Of a stretch of 64,000 nt of DNA, positions 15,515 to 24,122 are shown piece by piece. Origin of the DNA: Phycisphaerae bacterium (lineage in GTDB: Bacteria; Planctomycetota; Phycisphaerae; Sedimentisphaerales; Anaerobacaceae); NCBI GenBank assembly GCA_030601745.1, contig JAUWBI010000003.1:29713-93712 (forward strand), read 5' to 3'. The notes under the pieces are model-generated. The model did no database searches, had not been told where the DNA came from, and saw nothing but the letters and a program-made list of their open reading frames with translations. Within the stretch, counting starts at the first letter, position 1; every line of letters begins with the position of its first letter. The position numbers and the translations under genes were made by a program.

Positions 15515-16453
15515 TCAAGACCCTGATAAATCCTTTATAGTATCCAAGCTGCTTACATTGACAACTTTTGTTTTTCTGCTGATTCTTCGCATAAGTCCTG
15601 TCAGGACCCTCCCTGGTCCTATCTCGTAAAACCTTTCAACTCCATCAGCCAGAAGTCGTTCCATACATTTTTGCCAGAGAATCGGGCAAGTCAATTGCTT
15701 TATCAGGCCTTCTGCGATTTTTTTAGCGTTTTGATAATACTCAGCGTTAATATTGGCAATAATCCTGGTTTCCGACGGCTCCGAAATCCGGCTTTTTTGT
15801 AATGCCTCTTTAAGGGCATCTGCCGCACTTGACATCATTTCAGTATGAAAAGCGCCCGCCACTTCTAACGGCACTGCTTTTATAGCACCGTACTTTGCCG
15901 CCAATTCTTCAGCTCGTTTGCAAGCTGCCTTACTGCCGCTTACCACGATTTGCCCCGGGCAGTTAAAATTAACAGCCGACAGGAGTTCGTCCTCGCCGGC
16001 TTCGGCACAAAGCTCACTAACTTTTTCTTCGTCAAGGCCGATGATACAAACCATCGCACCTTCAGTAGCATCGGCGGCAGCCTGCATTGCCCGGCCGCGC
16101 TTGGTGCAGAGGATAAGTGCATCCTCAAAACTAATCACGCCTGCGGCATAGAGGGCGGTATATTCGCCCAGACTAAGACCCGCTGTTACATCCGGGTTTA
16201 CCTTGCTGGTGGCAGGATTCGTCTTGAGAACCTCTAATATGGCGGCGGAAGTTACAAAAATCGCAGGCTGCGAAATCGCCGTGGTATTTAATTGTTCCGC
16301 AGGGCCTTCGAAGCAGATTCGGCTCAAATCAAAACCAACGATATTGTTTGCCTTCTCAAAAATCTCTGCCGCTGCGGGTAAAGACCGGGCAATTTCGGTG
16401 CCCATTCCTACAACCTGGGCACCCTGTCCAGGAAATAAAAAAGCGGTCTTCAT
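15515..16453 (-). CDS. fabD: Malonyl-CoA:ACP transacylase
   Basis: 312 residues. Moves malonyl from CoA to ACP. The oxyanion motif PGQGAQVVGMG is at 8-18, the nucleophile Ser94 lies in GLSLGEYTAL, and the catalytic His203 is in GAFHTEMM. ATG at 16453. The gaps on both sides (about 100 bp each) contain dispersed repeats, yet gene order is the standard plsX-fabH-fabD-fabG. Confidence 0.96.
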   Translation of the reverse strand: MKTAFLFPGQGAQVVGMGTEIARSLPAAAEIFEKANNIVGFDLSRICFEGPAEQLNTTAISQPAIFVTSAAILEVLKTNPATSKVNPDVTAGLSLGEYTALYAAGVISFEDALILCTKRGRAMQAAADATEGAMVCIIGLDEEKVSELCAEAGEDELLSAVNFNCPGQIVVSGSKAACKRAEELAAKYGAIKAVPLEVAGAFHTEMMSSAADALKEALQKSRISEPSETRIIANINAEYYQNAKKIAEGLIKQLTCPILWQKCMERLLADGVERFYEIGPGRVLTGLMRRISRKTKVVNVSSLDTIKDLSGS

Positions 16454-16566
16454 ATCTCGTATATCGTATTGCGTGTATCGTATTGCGTATATCGTATCGA
16501 GTATTCAGGCAGCCGAGATGGCGTTGGTTTTCTTACGCAATGCGAGATACGCACTACGCAATACGA
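16443..16566. repeat. CGTATTGCGTATATCG-type repeat array before fabD
   Basis: Repeated CGTATTGCGTAT / ATATCGTAT units on one strand and TACGCAATACG on the other fill the fabH-fabD gap. The array begins in the last bases around the fabD start. It is the same family as at 4235-4313. Confidence 0.65.
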
Positions 16567-16570
16567 ATCA

Positions 16571-17578
16571 TTAAAATTGAATTACGTTTGCTCCCCAGGC
16601 CAATCCTGCGCCAAAGGCCACGAAAATAACAATATCGCCTCGTTTGATTTTACTCTGCCTGAAACACTCATCAAAGGCAATAGGCACCGAGGCCGCTGAC
16701 GTATTGCCGTATTCGGCGATATTCAAAAACACCTTTTCATCAGGCAGCTTCAACCGTTTCGCTGCAGACTCGATAATCCTTGCGTTCATCTGGTGTGAAA
16801 TGACCATCGCAATATCGTCAATGCTCAATCCGCAATGATTCATACAGTCGGTAACGGCTTCAACGATGCGTCGAACGGCCTGTTGATAGACTTCTCTGCC
16901 CTTGATTTCCATATAGATTTTTTTCGGGTCGTCTAACTCTTTGGCCGCTGGATAACGGGAACCGTAGGCCTGGCAATTCAATGCTTCCCAGCGGTCCCCG
17001 TCTGCAGACATAGTGCTGTATAAAATACCGCGTCCATCATTGTGCCGCTCAAGTACGACGGCTCCTGCGCCGTCCCCGAAAAGAATGCAGCTCGTCCGGT
17101 TGCTCCAGTCGGTAATCTTGGTCAAGGTTTCAGCGCCTATTACAAGGGCGTTTTTAAATCGGCCGCTCTCTAAGAATTGCTGGACAATAGACAAACCATA
17201 CACAAAACCGCTGCAAGCAGCGGCCAAATCAAATACCCACGCCTTCTTTGCCTGCAGAGCGCGCTGCACAAACGACGCCGTCGAAGGGAAAACCATTTCC
17301 GGGGTAATGGTTGCGACAATAATAAGCTCAAGGTCGGCGGCATCGAGATTTGCATCGGCCAGGGCCCTTTTGGCTGCTTGCGTCGCTAAGAATGCGGTGG
17401 TTTCGTTGTCGGTAGTAATGTGTCGAACCTTGACACCGGTCCGCGTGGTAATCCATTCGTCTGAGGTGTCCACCATCTTTGCGAGGTCATCATTCGTTAG
17501 TGTTTTGGCCGGCACGAAAGAGCCGTGACCGGTGATAACTGCGCGATAAGTGGGGCCATCGTTAATCGGCTTGTTCAT
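16571..17578 (-). CDS. fabH: Beta-ketoacyl-ACP synthase III
   Basis: 335 residues. Starts fatty acid synthesis by condensing acyl-CoA with malonyl-ACP. The catalytic triad is Cys122 (DLAAACSGFVYG), His262 (VISHQMNARI) and Asn292 (EYGNTSAASVP). The N-terminal TGHGSFVPAKTLTNDDLAKMVDTSDEW region is typical. It overlaps plsX by 17 bp, so the two are translationally coupled. Confidence 0.97.
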   Translation of the reverse strand: MNKPINDGPTYRAVITGHGSFVPAKTLTNDDLAKMVDTSDEWITTRTGVKVRHITTDNETTAFLATQAAKRALADANLDAADLELIIVATITPEMVFPSTASFVQRALQAKKAWVFDLAAACSGFVYGLSIVQQFLESGRFKNALVIGAETLTKITDWSNRTSCILFGDGAGAVVLERHNDGRGILYSTMSADGDRWEALNCQAYGSRYPAAKELDDPKKIYMEIKGREVYQQAVRRIVEAVTDCMNHCGLSIDDIAMVISHQMNARIIESAAKRLKLPDEKVFLNIAEYGNTSAASVPIAFDECFRQSKIKRGDIVIFVAFGAGLAWGANVIQF

Positions 17579-18584
17579 CAGATGTCCTTACACAGGTTCC
17601 TGACAGATATTCAATGATCTTTTCGTTTATTTTTTCCGTGTGGTATTTTTTGGAAGCCAGAATGGCATTTTTTATCGTTCTGCTCCGGCTTGCCCCGTGA
17701 CAGATTAGTGCTGTGCCGTTAACTCCCAACAACAGCGCACCGCCGTATGTGTTATAGTCATATTTCGTGTAAATTCTTTTCATCACAGGCCTGAACTTCG
17801 TAGCAAGTCGCAGCTTCTCTGCCATAAGCTCGTGTTTTATCGCCTTAAACAGGCCGTCAACAACTCCTTCGGTCAGCTTCAAAATCACATTGCCGACGAA
17901 ACCCTCGCAAACCGCAACGTCACAAACACCCTTGAAAATATCTCTGCCCTCAATATTCCCGACGAAATTCATATTGGAATCCGATTTCAACAGCTCACGC
18001 GCCTTTTTAACGACCTCATTACCCTTTGCGTCTTCCTGGCCAATGCTCATAAGCCCGACCCTTGGGTTTTTAATCCCGAGCAAATGCCTTGAATACATTC
18101 TGGCCATTGCGCCATATTGATAAAGATTTATCGGCTTACAAGCGATGTTCGCCCCCACATCGCATATTGTCACCGGCCCTTCAAACGTGGGAAAGACCAC
18201 GGCTATTCCCGGTCGATTGACACCGGCCAGATTTCTCATCCTCATCTGGAAGGCAGCGACACAGGCGCCGGTATTACCTGCGGAAATGACCGCGTCAGTC
18301 TCGTGCCTTTTGGCCATTTTGGCCATAACTGCAATTGAACTCTTGCGCTTTTTTCGCAGACTCTCTATCGGCGGTTCATCCATACCGATAATTTCGGGAG
18401 CGTCAACCACATTGATAATATCTTTATGAGACTCCGGAGAAGGCAATTGGGCTTCTATTCTCTCTTTTGGGCCGACAAGTATCAGCTCGTCATGCTCGTT
18501 GAGCAGCTCAATCGATTCCAGTGCCCCGGAGATAATCTCATCCGGTGCGTTGTCGCCTCCCATTGCATCAATTGCGATTCGCAT
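17562..18584 (-). CDS. plsX: Phosphate acyltransferase PlsX
   Basis: 340 residues. Makes acyl-phosphate from acyl-ACP, linking fatty acid and phospholipid synthesis. The opening MRIAIDAMGGDNAPDEII is diagnostic, and AVISAGNTGA, GRDIFKGVCDVAVCEGFVGNV and GGALLLGVNG are the other conserved blocks. ATG at 18584. It follows rpmF in the common rpmF-plsX-fab order; a short CTCTGTCTTCTGTC tandem repeat lies between them. Confidence 0.97.
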   Translation of the reverse strand: MRIAIDAMGGDNAPDEIISGALESIELLNEHDELILVGPKERIEAQLPSPESHKDIINVVDAPEIIGMDEPPIESLRKKRKSSIAVMAKMAKRHETDAVISAGNTGACVAAFQMRMRNLAGVNRPGIAVVFPTFEGPVTICDVGANIACKPINLYQYGAMARMYSRHLLGIKNPRVGLMSIGQEDAKGNEVVKKARELLKSDSNMNFVGNIEGRDIFKGVCDVAVCEGFVGNVILKLTEGVVDGLFKAIKHELMAEKLRLATKFRPVMKRIYTKYDYNTYGGALLLGVNGTALICHGASRSRTIKNAILASKKYHTEKINEKIIEYLSGTCVRTSDEQAD

Positions 18585-18636
18585 TCTCTACCTCATAGTG
18601 TTCAGCGTATAGATGCCCTCATACCCTGACACCCTC

Positions 18637-18668
18637 CTCTGTCTTCTGTCCTCTGTCTTCTGTCCTCT
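18637..18668. repeat. 14-bp CTCTGTCTTCTGTC tandem repeat
   Basis: Just over two copies of CTCTGTCTTCTGTC lie in the plsX-rpmF gap. A longer, less regular array of the same unit is at about 19068-19110 upstream of the operon. Confidence 0.7.
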
Positions 18669-18670
18669 TT

Positions 18671-18859
18671 TTAACTGCTCTTTTCCTTGCCGAGCTTCAA
18701 TGTGATTTTCGGATTGACGTAACCGCAATTTTCACACGCTGCGTGCGGCAGCTTGGCGTGGTCGCATTTCGGGCAGACCGAATAGTTTACCGCGCCCAAT
18801 CGGTGATGGCTCCGGCGAGTATGCGTTCTGTTCTTACTGGTCTTCTTCTTGGGTAACAC
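18671..18859 (-). CDS. rpmF: 50S ribosomal protein L32
   Basis: 62 residues from the GTG at 18859 (MLPKKKTSKNRTHTRRSHH), which matches the family opening. GGAG lies 9 nt upstream of this GTG but only 3 nt from the TTG at 18865, so the GTG is preferred. A zinc ribbon is visible as Cys29/Cys32 and Cys42/Cys45. It is the first gene of the fatty-acid operon, driven by the promoter at 18910-18938. The DUF177 gene that often precedes rpmF is not here. Confidence 0.95.
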   Translation of the reverse strand: MLPKKKTSKNRTHTRRSHHRLGAVNYSVCPKCDHAKLPHAACENCGYVNPKITLKLGKEKSS

Positions 18860-18909
18860 TGTCAACTACTCCACTATGACTTATGCACTTAATTGGTTTC
18901 AAAACTGTC

Positions 18910-18938
18910 TAAATAGTTAACCGCCGGCGTTTTGTCAA
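18910..18938 (-). promoter_or_regulatory. Sigma-70 promoter of the rpmF-plsX-fab operon
   Basis: On the minus strand TTGACA (18933-18938) and TATTTA (18910-18915) are separated by exactly 17 bp. The predicted start near 18903 leaves a 44-nt leader with GGAG before the rpmF GTG. The spacer contains GCCGGCGGTTAAC with no obvious FapR-type operator. Confidence 0.75.
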
Positions 18939-19437
18939 GCGAAATTTAACTATATTTAACCCCGCCTGCCCCCCAACTTTAGTTCACTTTAGCTCACTAC
19001 TCACTAACGCGCATCTGCACTTCGACATTGGACATTCGGATTCGATATTCGATATTCGCCCTCTGTCCTCTGTCATCCGTCCTCTGTCGTCCGTCCTCTG
19101 TCTTCTGCCCCCCAACTTTAGCTCACTTTAGGCACTTTAGTTCACTTTAGGCACTTTAGTTCACTTTAGTTCACTTTAGTTCACTTTAGTTCACTACTCA
19201 CCAATCACCAATCACTATCGAAGATCCGGCGCCGTTTGACGGAATTAACCAATTAACTAATTCTCTAATTCACTATAATCCTGATATCCTGATTCCTGGT
19301 ATCCTACATCCTGATTTCCTGATCACCTGATAACCTGAGCAACCAATCCACCAACAAAAAACACTTGCCCTTTCCCACTCTTGATGCTAATATTGTCCTG
19401 AATCTGGCTATAACAAGGACTATGGGGAAACAACAAA
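18939..19437. other. Repeat-filled divergent intergenic region
   Basis: No gene is supported. Two CTTTAG tandem tracts occur (about 18975-19000 and 19113-19196), the second made of 9- and 10-bp units CTTTAGGCA and CTTTAGTTCA. Between them are GGACATTCGGATTCGATATTCG and an array of CCTCTGTC units (about 19068-19110). Further on are CTCACCAATCACCAATCAC, AATTAACCAATTAACTAATT and a series of irregular TCCTGAT units to about 19337. A weak TATAAC at 19409-19414 precedes the restriction-modification gene. Confidence 0.7.
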
Positions 19438-22320
19438 ATGGCTAACGTACCGCCCAGAGTTGCAGAACTTATCGAGACGTTTGACCGCAACATCGACGCC
19501 TACCGCTCGCAGCAATATAATGAAACCCAGCTTCGCAGAGAATTCATCGACCCGTTCTTCGAAGAATTAGGCTGGGACGTAACGAACATAGCTGGCAACG
19601 CCCAGGCCTACAAGGACGTCATACACGAAGATGCAATAAAAATCGGCAGTGCAACCAAGGCGCCGGATTACAGCTTCCGCATCGGCGGAACTCGAAAATT
19701 CTTCCTCGAAGCAAAGAAACCCTCCATCGACATAAAAGGCGACCCACATCCTGCTTACCAACTCCGCCGTTATGCCTGGAGCAAAAATCTGCCCCTCTCA
19801 ATCCTCACCGACTTCGAAGAATTTGCCGTCTATGACTGCCGTATTCGGCCAAATCAGACGGATAAAGCTGGCACTGCACGGATTATATATTTGAAGTATA
19901 AAGATTACATTAATCATTGGGATGAAATTGCAAACATCTTTTCCAAAGACGCAATTCTCAAGGGCTCTTTCGATAAATTCGCCGTCTCCGCAAAAGGCAA
20001 ACGCGGCACAACCACCGTTGATAAAGCATTACTCGCCGAACTCGAAAAATGGCGGGATGAGCTTGCAAGAATATTCGCACTGAGAAACAGAAAACTTTCG
20101 GCACACGAGATTAACTTTGCCGTCCAGAGAACCATCGACAGAATCCTGTTTCTCCGCATGTGCGAAGATAGAGGTATTGAGGATTATGGACAGCTATTAA
20201 AAATAAGCAGTGGCGACCGAACATATCCCAGACTTTGCGAGTTATTTGAAAAAGCAGACAAAAAATATAATTCCGGCTTGTTCTATTTTCAAATCGAGCC
20301 TGGCCGTCCCGAAGGCCCGGACGTGCTTACTCTAAATCTCGTCGTTCCTGACAACCCGCTCAAGTACATCTTGCATAGTCTTTATTATCCCCAGTGCCCC
20401 TATGAATTCTCCGTCCTGCCCCCCGAAATCCTCGGAAACGTCTACGAACAATTCCTCGGCAGGTTAATTCGCCTCACACCCGCCCATCAAGCCAAAATCG
20501 AAGAAAAACCCGAAGTCAAAAAAGCAGGCGGCATCTATTACACCCCAAACTACATCGTTGACTACATCGTCAAAAACACCGTCGCCAAACTCTGCGAAAA
20601 CAAAACACCCAAAGATATTTCAAAACTGAAAATCCTCGACCCCGCCTGCGGCTCTGGCTCATTCCTGCTCAGTGCCTACACTTACTTGCTAAACTACCAT
20701 CGAGACTGGTACATCGAAAACAACCCCGAAAAACACACAAAGAAAATCTATCAGGGCAAAGGCGGCCAATGGTTACTCACCATCGCAAAGAAAAAAAGAA
20801 TCCTCCTCCGTAACATCTTCGGCGTAGACATCGACTCCCAGGCCGTCGAAGTTACAAAACTCTCGCTCCTGCTGAAAGTCCTTGAGAACGAAAGCCAGGA
20901 AACGCTGCGCTTATTTCCCGAACGCGCTCTGCCCGACCTCGGCAATAATATAAAATGTGGTAACTCCCTCATCGGCCCGGACTTCTACGAAGACAAAGAC
21001 CCCGATTCAATCGACCCTGAAGAACACCGCCGAATAAACCCTTTCGACTACAAAGCCGAATTCCCCCACATCTTCAAAACCAAAAACCCCGGCTTCGACG
21101 CAGTTATCGGAAATCCACCTTATATATTCACCCGCGAGTTAATTACCAAAGACGAAAAGGCTTATTACTACCAGAAATATCAATGCACCCAGTTTAAGAT
21201 AAATACTTATTTCCTGTTTGTGGAGAATTCCTTCCATTTGCTGAATAGAAGTGGAGCATTGGGTTACATTGTTCCTAACAACTGGCTTTCTCTAGAATAT
21301 TCGTCTGAATTTAGACGCTTTCTCCTAACTAAGACGTTCAACATAAGCATCACGAACATTCTTCACAAGGTATTTCAAAACGCAAGTGTGGATACTTGCA
21401 TCCTTATATTTGGCAAAACAGGTGAAAACCAAGTTGTCGTCCACGAGATGGAAAATCTTAATGTTAAGAAAATATCTGACTGTGCAAGTGATACATTTCT
21501 TAATACTACCAACTGCGTCATTGCTTATGGTGTTGATACCACCAATAAAATCAAACTTTGTAAAAGAATAGCAACCAATGGGATTCAGCTGCACGAGCTT
21601 TGCGAGGTTAGGAATGGGGTTCAGGCTTACACCGTTAGGGAAGGCACTCCAAAGCAAACAAAGGAGATGAAGGATAAACGGGTGTACCACAGTTTAACCA
21701 AGCTTGATGGTAGTTGGATCAAATATGTAGATGGTGTTGACGTTAAGCGGTATTTCATTGGTTGGAGTAAGCAATTCATAAAATACGGCAGGAATTTAAG
21801 CCGCCCGAGAAAACCATATTTGTTCAATGGAGAAAGACTCTTAGTTAGGCAAATTCCTTCTAAACCCCCTTATTGTATATTAGCATGTTACGTTACCGAA
21901 AACCTAATAAATGATAATAACAGCATGATTATAAAGAAGCATCCGGAAGATGAGCATAATATCAAATACATAATGGGGATAGTGAACTCACAATTAATCT
22001 CATTTTGGTTTATAAATACTTTTGGCAAACTACAAAGAAAAGTCTTCCCACAATTCAAAATAAAAGAATTGTCTCAATTTCCAATACATAGGATAAACTT
22101 CGACAATCCCCTTGATAAAACCCTCCATCACAAGATGGTAAAACTTGTCGATCGGACGCTGGATTTACACAAACGGCTGACAAAAGCAAAAGTCCCAGCC
22201 GAAAAAACCCGAATCCAACGCCAGATAAACACCACCGACAAACAAATCGACAAACTTGTTTATGAACTCTACAATCTTACCGAAGAAGAAACAAAAATTA
22301 TTGAAAGGTCAAATCAGTGA
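19438..22320 (+). CDS. Type IIG restriction-modification enzyme (Eco57I-like)
   Basis: 960 residues combining nuclease, methyltransferase and specificity parts in one chain. The N-terminal HSDR_N-like nuclease shows P76-D77 and E91-A-K93 (FFLEAKKP), the PD-(D/E)xK core. The N6-adenine methyltransferase has motif I ILDPACGSGSF at 399-409 and motif IV NPPY at 559-562. A TaqI-like specificity domain fills about 740-890, and a coiled helical tail ends LVYELYNLTEEETKIIE. Such enzymes cut DNA at a distance from a recognition site that they also methylate. The specificity region is visibly more AT-rich than the flanks. GGGGA lies 9 nt before the ATG; the stop overlaps the next gene by 4 bp. Confidence 0.93.
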   Translation: MANVPPRVAELIETFDRNIDAYRSQQYNETQLRREFIDPFFEELGWDVTNIAGNAQAYKDVIHEDAIKIGSATKAPDYSFRIGGTRKFFLEAKKPSIDIKGDPHPAYQLRRYAWSKNLPLSILTDFEEFAVYDCRIRPNQTDKAGTARIIYLKYKDYINHWDEIANIFSKDAILKGSFDKFAVSAKGKRGTTTVDKALLAELEKWRDELARIFALRNRKLSAHEINFAVQRTIDRILFLRMCEDRGIEDYGQLLKISSGDRTYPRLCELFEKADKKYNSGLFYFQIEPGRPEGPDVLTLNLVVPDNPLKYILHSLYYPQCPYEFSVLPPEILGNVYEQFLGRLIRLTPAHQAKIEEKPEVKKAGGIYYTPNYIVDYIVKNTVAKLCENKTPKDISKLKILDPACGSGSFLLSAYTYLLNYHRDWYIENNPEKHTKKIYQGKGGQWLLTIAKKKRILLRNIFGVDIDSQAVEVTKLSLLLKVLENESQETLRLFPERALPDLGNNIKCGNSLIGPDFYEDKDPDSIDPEEHRRINPFDYKAEFPHIFKTKNPGFDAVIGNPPYIFTRELITKDEKAYYYQKYQCTQFKINTYFLFVENSFHLLNRSGALGYIVPNNWLSLEYSSEFRRFLLTKTFNISITNILHKVFQNASVDTCILIFGKTGENQVVVHEMENLNVKKISDCASDTFLNTTNCVIAYGVDTTNKIKLCKRIATNGIQLHELCEVRNGVQAYTVREGTPKQTKEMKDKRVYHSLTKLDGSWIKYVDGVDVKRYFIGWSKQFIKYGRNLSRPRKPYLFNGERLLVRQIPSKPPYCILACYVTENLINDNNSMIIKKHPEDEHNIKYIMGIVNSQLISFWFINTFGKLQRKVFPQFKIKELSQFPIHRINFDNPLDKTLHHKMVKLVDRTLDLHKRLTKAKVPAEKTRIQRQINTTDKQIDKLVYELYNLTEEETKIIERSNQ

Positions 22321-22745
22321 TATTAAATGAAGAAGAACAAAACTGTATACGGTTTTTAGCAAAGTGCTTTAGCGACAATAAGGTTTTCATTCAACGTGAT
22401 TGGGCAATTGAACAGATGAGGGTGGATGTCAACAAGTATGTCACTCTTATAAGAACAATGGAGGGACTTGGTGCTGTTTATAATGTTAGCAATACTTCTA
22501 AAGGGCATGCAAGTTCGTTTGAAATATCACCGAAAGTCTTACAATTGGCACGGCAACTTGATGTGGAAGAGCAAAAAGCAAAAGCTCCGCCGGACGTTGT
22601 TGAACAGTTGCAGGCGCGAGCTCGGCAGAATCCTTGCCTTGCAAGGCTAATCATAATTTTTCTGATACTTGCCCTGCTTATTCCATTGCTAAATTCTTTA
22701 TGGGAATTATTGGAAAAAATTGCGACCCTTTCTTCTGGTAAGTGA
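22317..22745 (+). CDS. Small protein with C-terminal membrane anchor, RM-linked
   Basis: 142 residues, GTG start within the stop of the type IIG gene (GTGA overlap), so translation is coupled. The N-terminal ~70 residues are compact and helical (EEEQNCIRFLAKCFSDNKVFI, VDVNKYVTLIRTMEGLGAVYNV) with the look of a winged-helix domain. A C-terminal hydrophobic helix (ARLIIIFLILALLIPLLNSL, about 111-130) would anchor it. No named family is recognised. It sits between the intact and the decayed restriction-enzyme tail, as an inserted cargo would. Confidence 0.7.
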   Translation: MILNEEEQNCIRFLAKCFSDNKVFIQRDWAIEQMRVDVNKYVTLIRTMEGLGAVYNVSNTSKGHASSFEISPKVLQLARQLDVEEQKAKAPPDVVEQLQARARQNPCLARLIIIFLILALLIPLLNSLWELLEKIATLSSGK

Positions 22746-22754
22746 ACGTTCATC

Positions 22755-22819
22755 CATGAACTCTACAACCTCACCGACGAATAAATCGCCCTCGTAGAAA
22801 AACAAGAAGGAAAAAGTAG
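22755..22819 (+). pseudogene. Decayed copy of the type IIG enzyme C-terminus
   Basis: The frame from 22755 reads HELYNLTDE, a TAA stop, then IALVEKQEGKSR. The intact enzyme ends YELYNLTEEETKIIERSNQ, and the family usually continues ...EEIxIVE. About 26 of 30 bases match between 22756 and 22785 and the intact tail near 22262. It is therefore read as a relic of an earlier 3' end separated from the gene by the inserted small gene. It also supplies the ribosome-binding region of the HEPN gene. Confidence 0.75.
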
Positions 22820-23875
22820 ATGACTGATTTGGGTAAAGTTGACGCTGACACTTTAGACCTGACAAAACCGGAAAATCGACAAGTTTATCTTTGCTGTGTA
22901 GTTAATTTGCCCTTTCGACTTCGTCTCGGAGATAGTTACGCTTTTCCAAAGTCTGACAATGAAGATTTCAAATTACATTTTAAGAATCCATATAAAATTC
23001 CTCCAGGAGGTATAGACACAGAGATATTGGTGAAACAAGCATCGAAACACGGAACGTATAATTTCTTTTGGACTAAAGTGCTCATCGTGCTAAAAAAGCA
23101 ACAAAACCAATCTTGGGCACTGGCGGTCCTGAACGACTTTATCATCGCATATGCCACTGTGTGTAAATCTACTCATGGGTTTCTGGGGCAAGTGAAAACT
23201 CTGACCGACATGGAGTTCTCGGAAGCCGCGGAATCAGAAATCGAGTATCATTGCCCCAAGGACTACGTCCTCACAGATTTGGACATAGAGAAACTCATTA
23301 ATTGGAAGCCGCCTTTTCTTGGGCAGGTCTCAGGCTTTCCGCTATTCAAATTCAAAGACTTGCCAACCCAAGCGATAGATAAAATACCTGTCGCTTTTGA
23401 TCGCCACCGTAATTATGTTTTCTACGAGTTCGCCTTTTATGCAAAGTTTCGTATGCAGTCATTGGACTACATCGGTGCCCTACTTATGGCCTGTGTAGCT
23501 CTGGAAGGAGCTCATGGTGCGTTTCTCAGGCATGTTCGAGAAAATGGCTTGTCCACATGTGAGAGGAAGAAAGAGAGGAACTTTAAGAGGGAGTTAAAGA
23601 AAGTTCCACGTGGATCTCAATTTTACGAACGTATCAAAACTACGGTTTTCATATTTATAAAAGGCGAAGAAAAACCGCCAGATGAGCTTTTGGCAAAATG
23701 CGGGGAAGCGATAGAGATAAGAGATGACATAATGCATGCCATATATAGTGAAGGCGCATACAAGTTACGTGAGCATGAAACATCAAAACTTGTGAGTGCA
23801 TGCAGAGCCATCATGGATACATATAAGTATTTCCTAAAAGCTTTGGAAAAACGCCAAGAACAGAATTACTCGTAG
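22820..23875 (+). CDS. HEPN-domain protein, probable RNA-targeting effector
   Basis: 351 residues. The C-terminal ~150 residues form an all-helical HEPN-like domain with the RNase motif R301-D-D-I-M-H306 (R-x4-H) in AIEIRDDIMHAIYSEG. Upstream helices (SLDYIGALLMACVALEGAHGAFL) match the first HEPN helices, as in the Apea-like group. The N-terminal 200 residues are not recognised. HEPN proteins commonly act as RNases in toxin-antitoxin, abortive infection and restriction-linked defence. AAGGA lies 8 nt before the ATG. It is third in the cassette after the type IIG enzyme and the membrane protein; an effector role is inference from motif and context. Confidence 0.7.
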   Translation: MTDLGKVDADTLDLTKPENRQVYLCCVVNLPFRLRLGDSYAFPKSDNEDFKLHFKNPYKIPPGGIDTEILVKQASKHGTYNFFWTKVLIVLKKQQNQSWALAVLNDFIIAYATVCKSTHGFLGQVKTLTDMEFSEAAESEIEYHCPKDYVLTDLDIEKLINWKPPFLGQVSGFPLFKFKDLPTQAIDKIPVAFDRHRNYVFYEFAFYAKFRMQSLDYIGALLMACVALEGAHGAFLRHVRENGLSTCERKKERNFKRELKKVPRGSQFYERIKTTVFIFIKGEEKPPDELLAKCGEAIEIRDDIMHAIYSEGAYKLREHETSKLVSACRAIMDTYKYFLKALEKRQEQNYS

Positions 23876-24003
23876 GGCAAGCTTTTGCCCCACGCGATTT
23901 TTTACATAATAGTTAATATATTTTTTCTCCGTGAAATCCGCGAAATCCGTGGTTGCTATATATTTCATGTTTATTCGTGTTAATTCGTGGCTAATAAAAC
24001 ACC

Positions 24004-24122
24004 GTTTTAGCCGGCTTCACAAATGGGGCATTGCAAAATGGCCCGGCGACTGCGGACGAAGCTTTCGCAGAAGCTCGCTTCGAGGAAATGTTCGGACAAA
24101 GACGCCAAAGCCGGCTAAAAAC
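24004..24122. mobile_element. MITE-like 119-bp element with terminal inverted repeats
   Basis: The left end GTTTTAGCCGGCTT (24004-24017) and right end AAGCCGGCTAAAAAC (24108-24122) are inverted copies with one extra base. The interior is GC-richer than the flanks and contains further short inverted segments (GAAGCTTTCGCAGAAGC). Size, inverted ends and absence of a gene fit a miniature non-autonomous element, but no target duplication is clear and no transposase gene is in the window. An RNA-structure role is an alternative. Confidence 0.5.

Noticed and set aside
19113..19200. Possible CRISPR array
   Set aside because: The units are 9-10 bp and directly abut, with no unique spacers. Simple tandem repeat.
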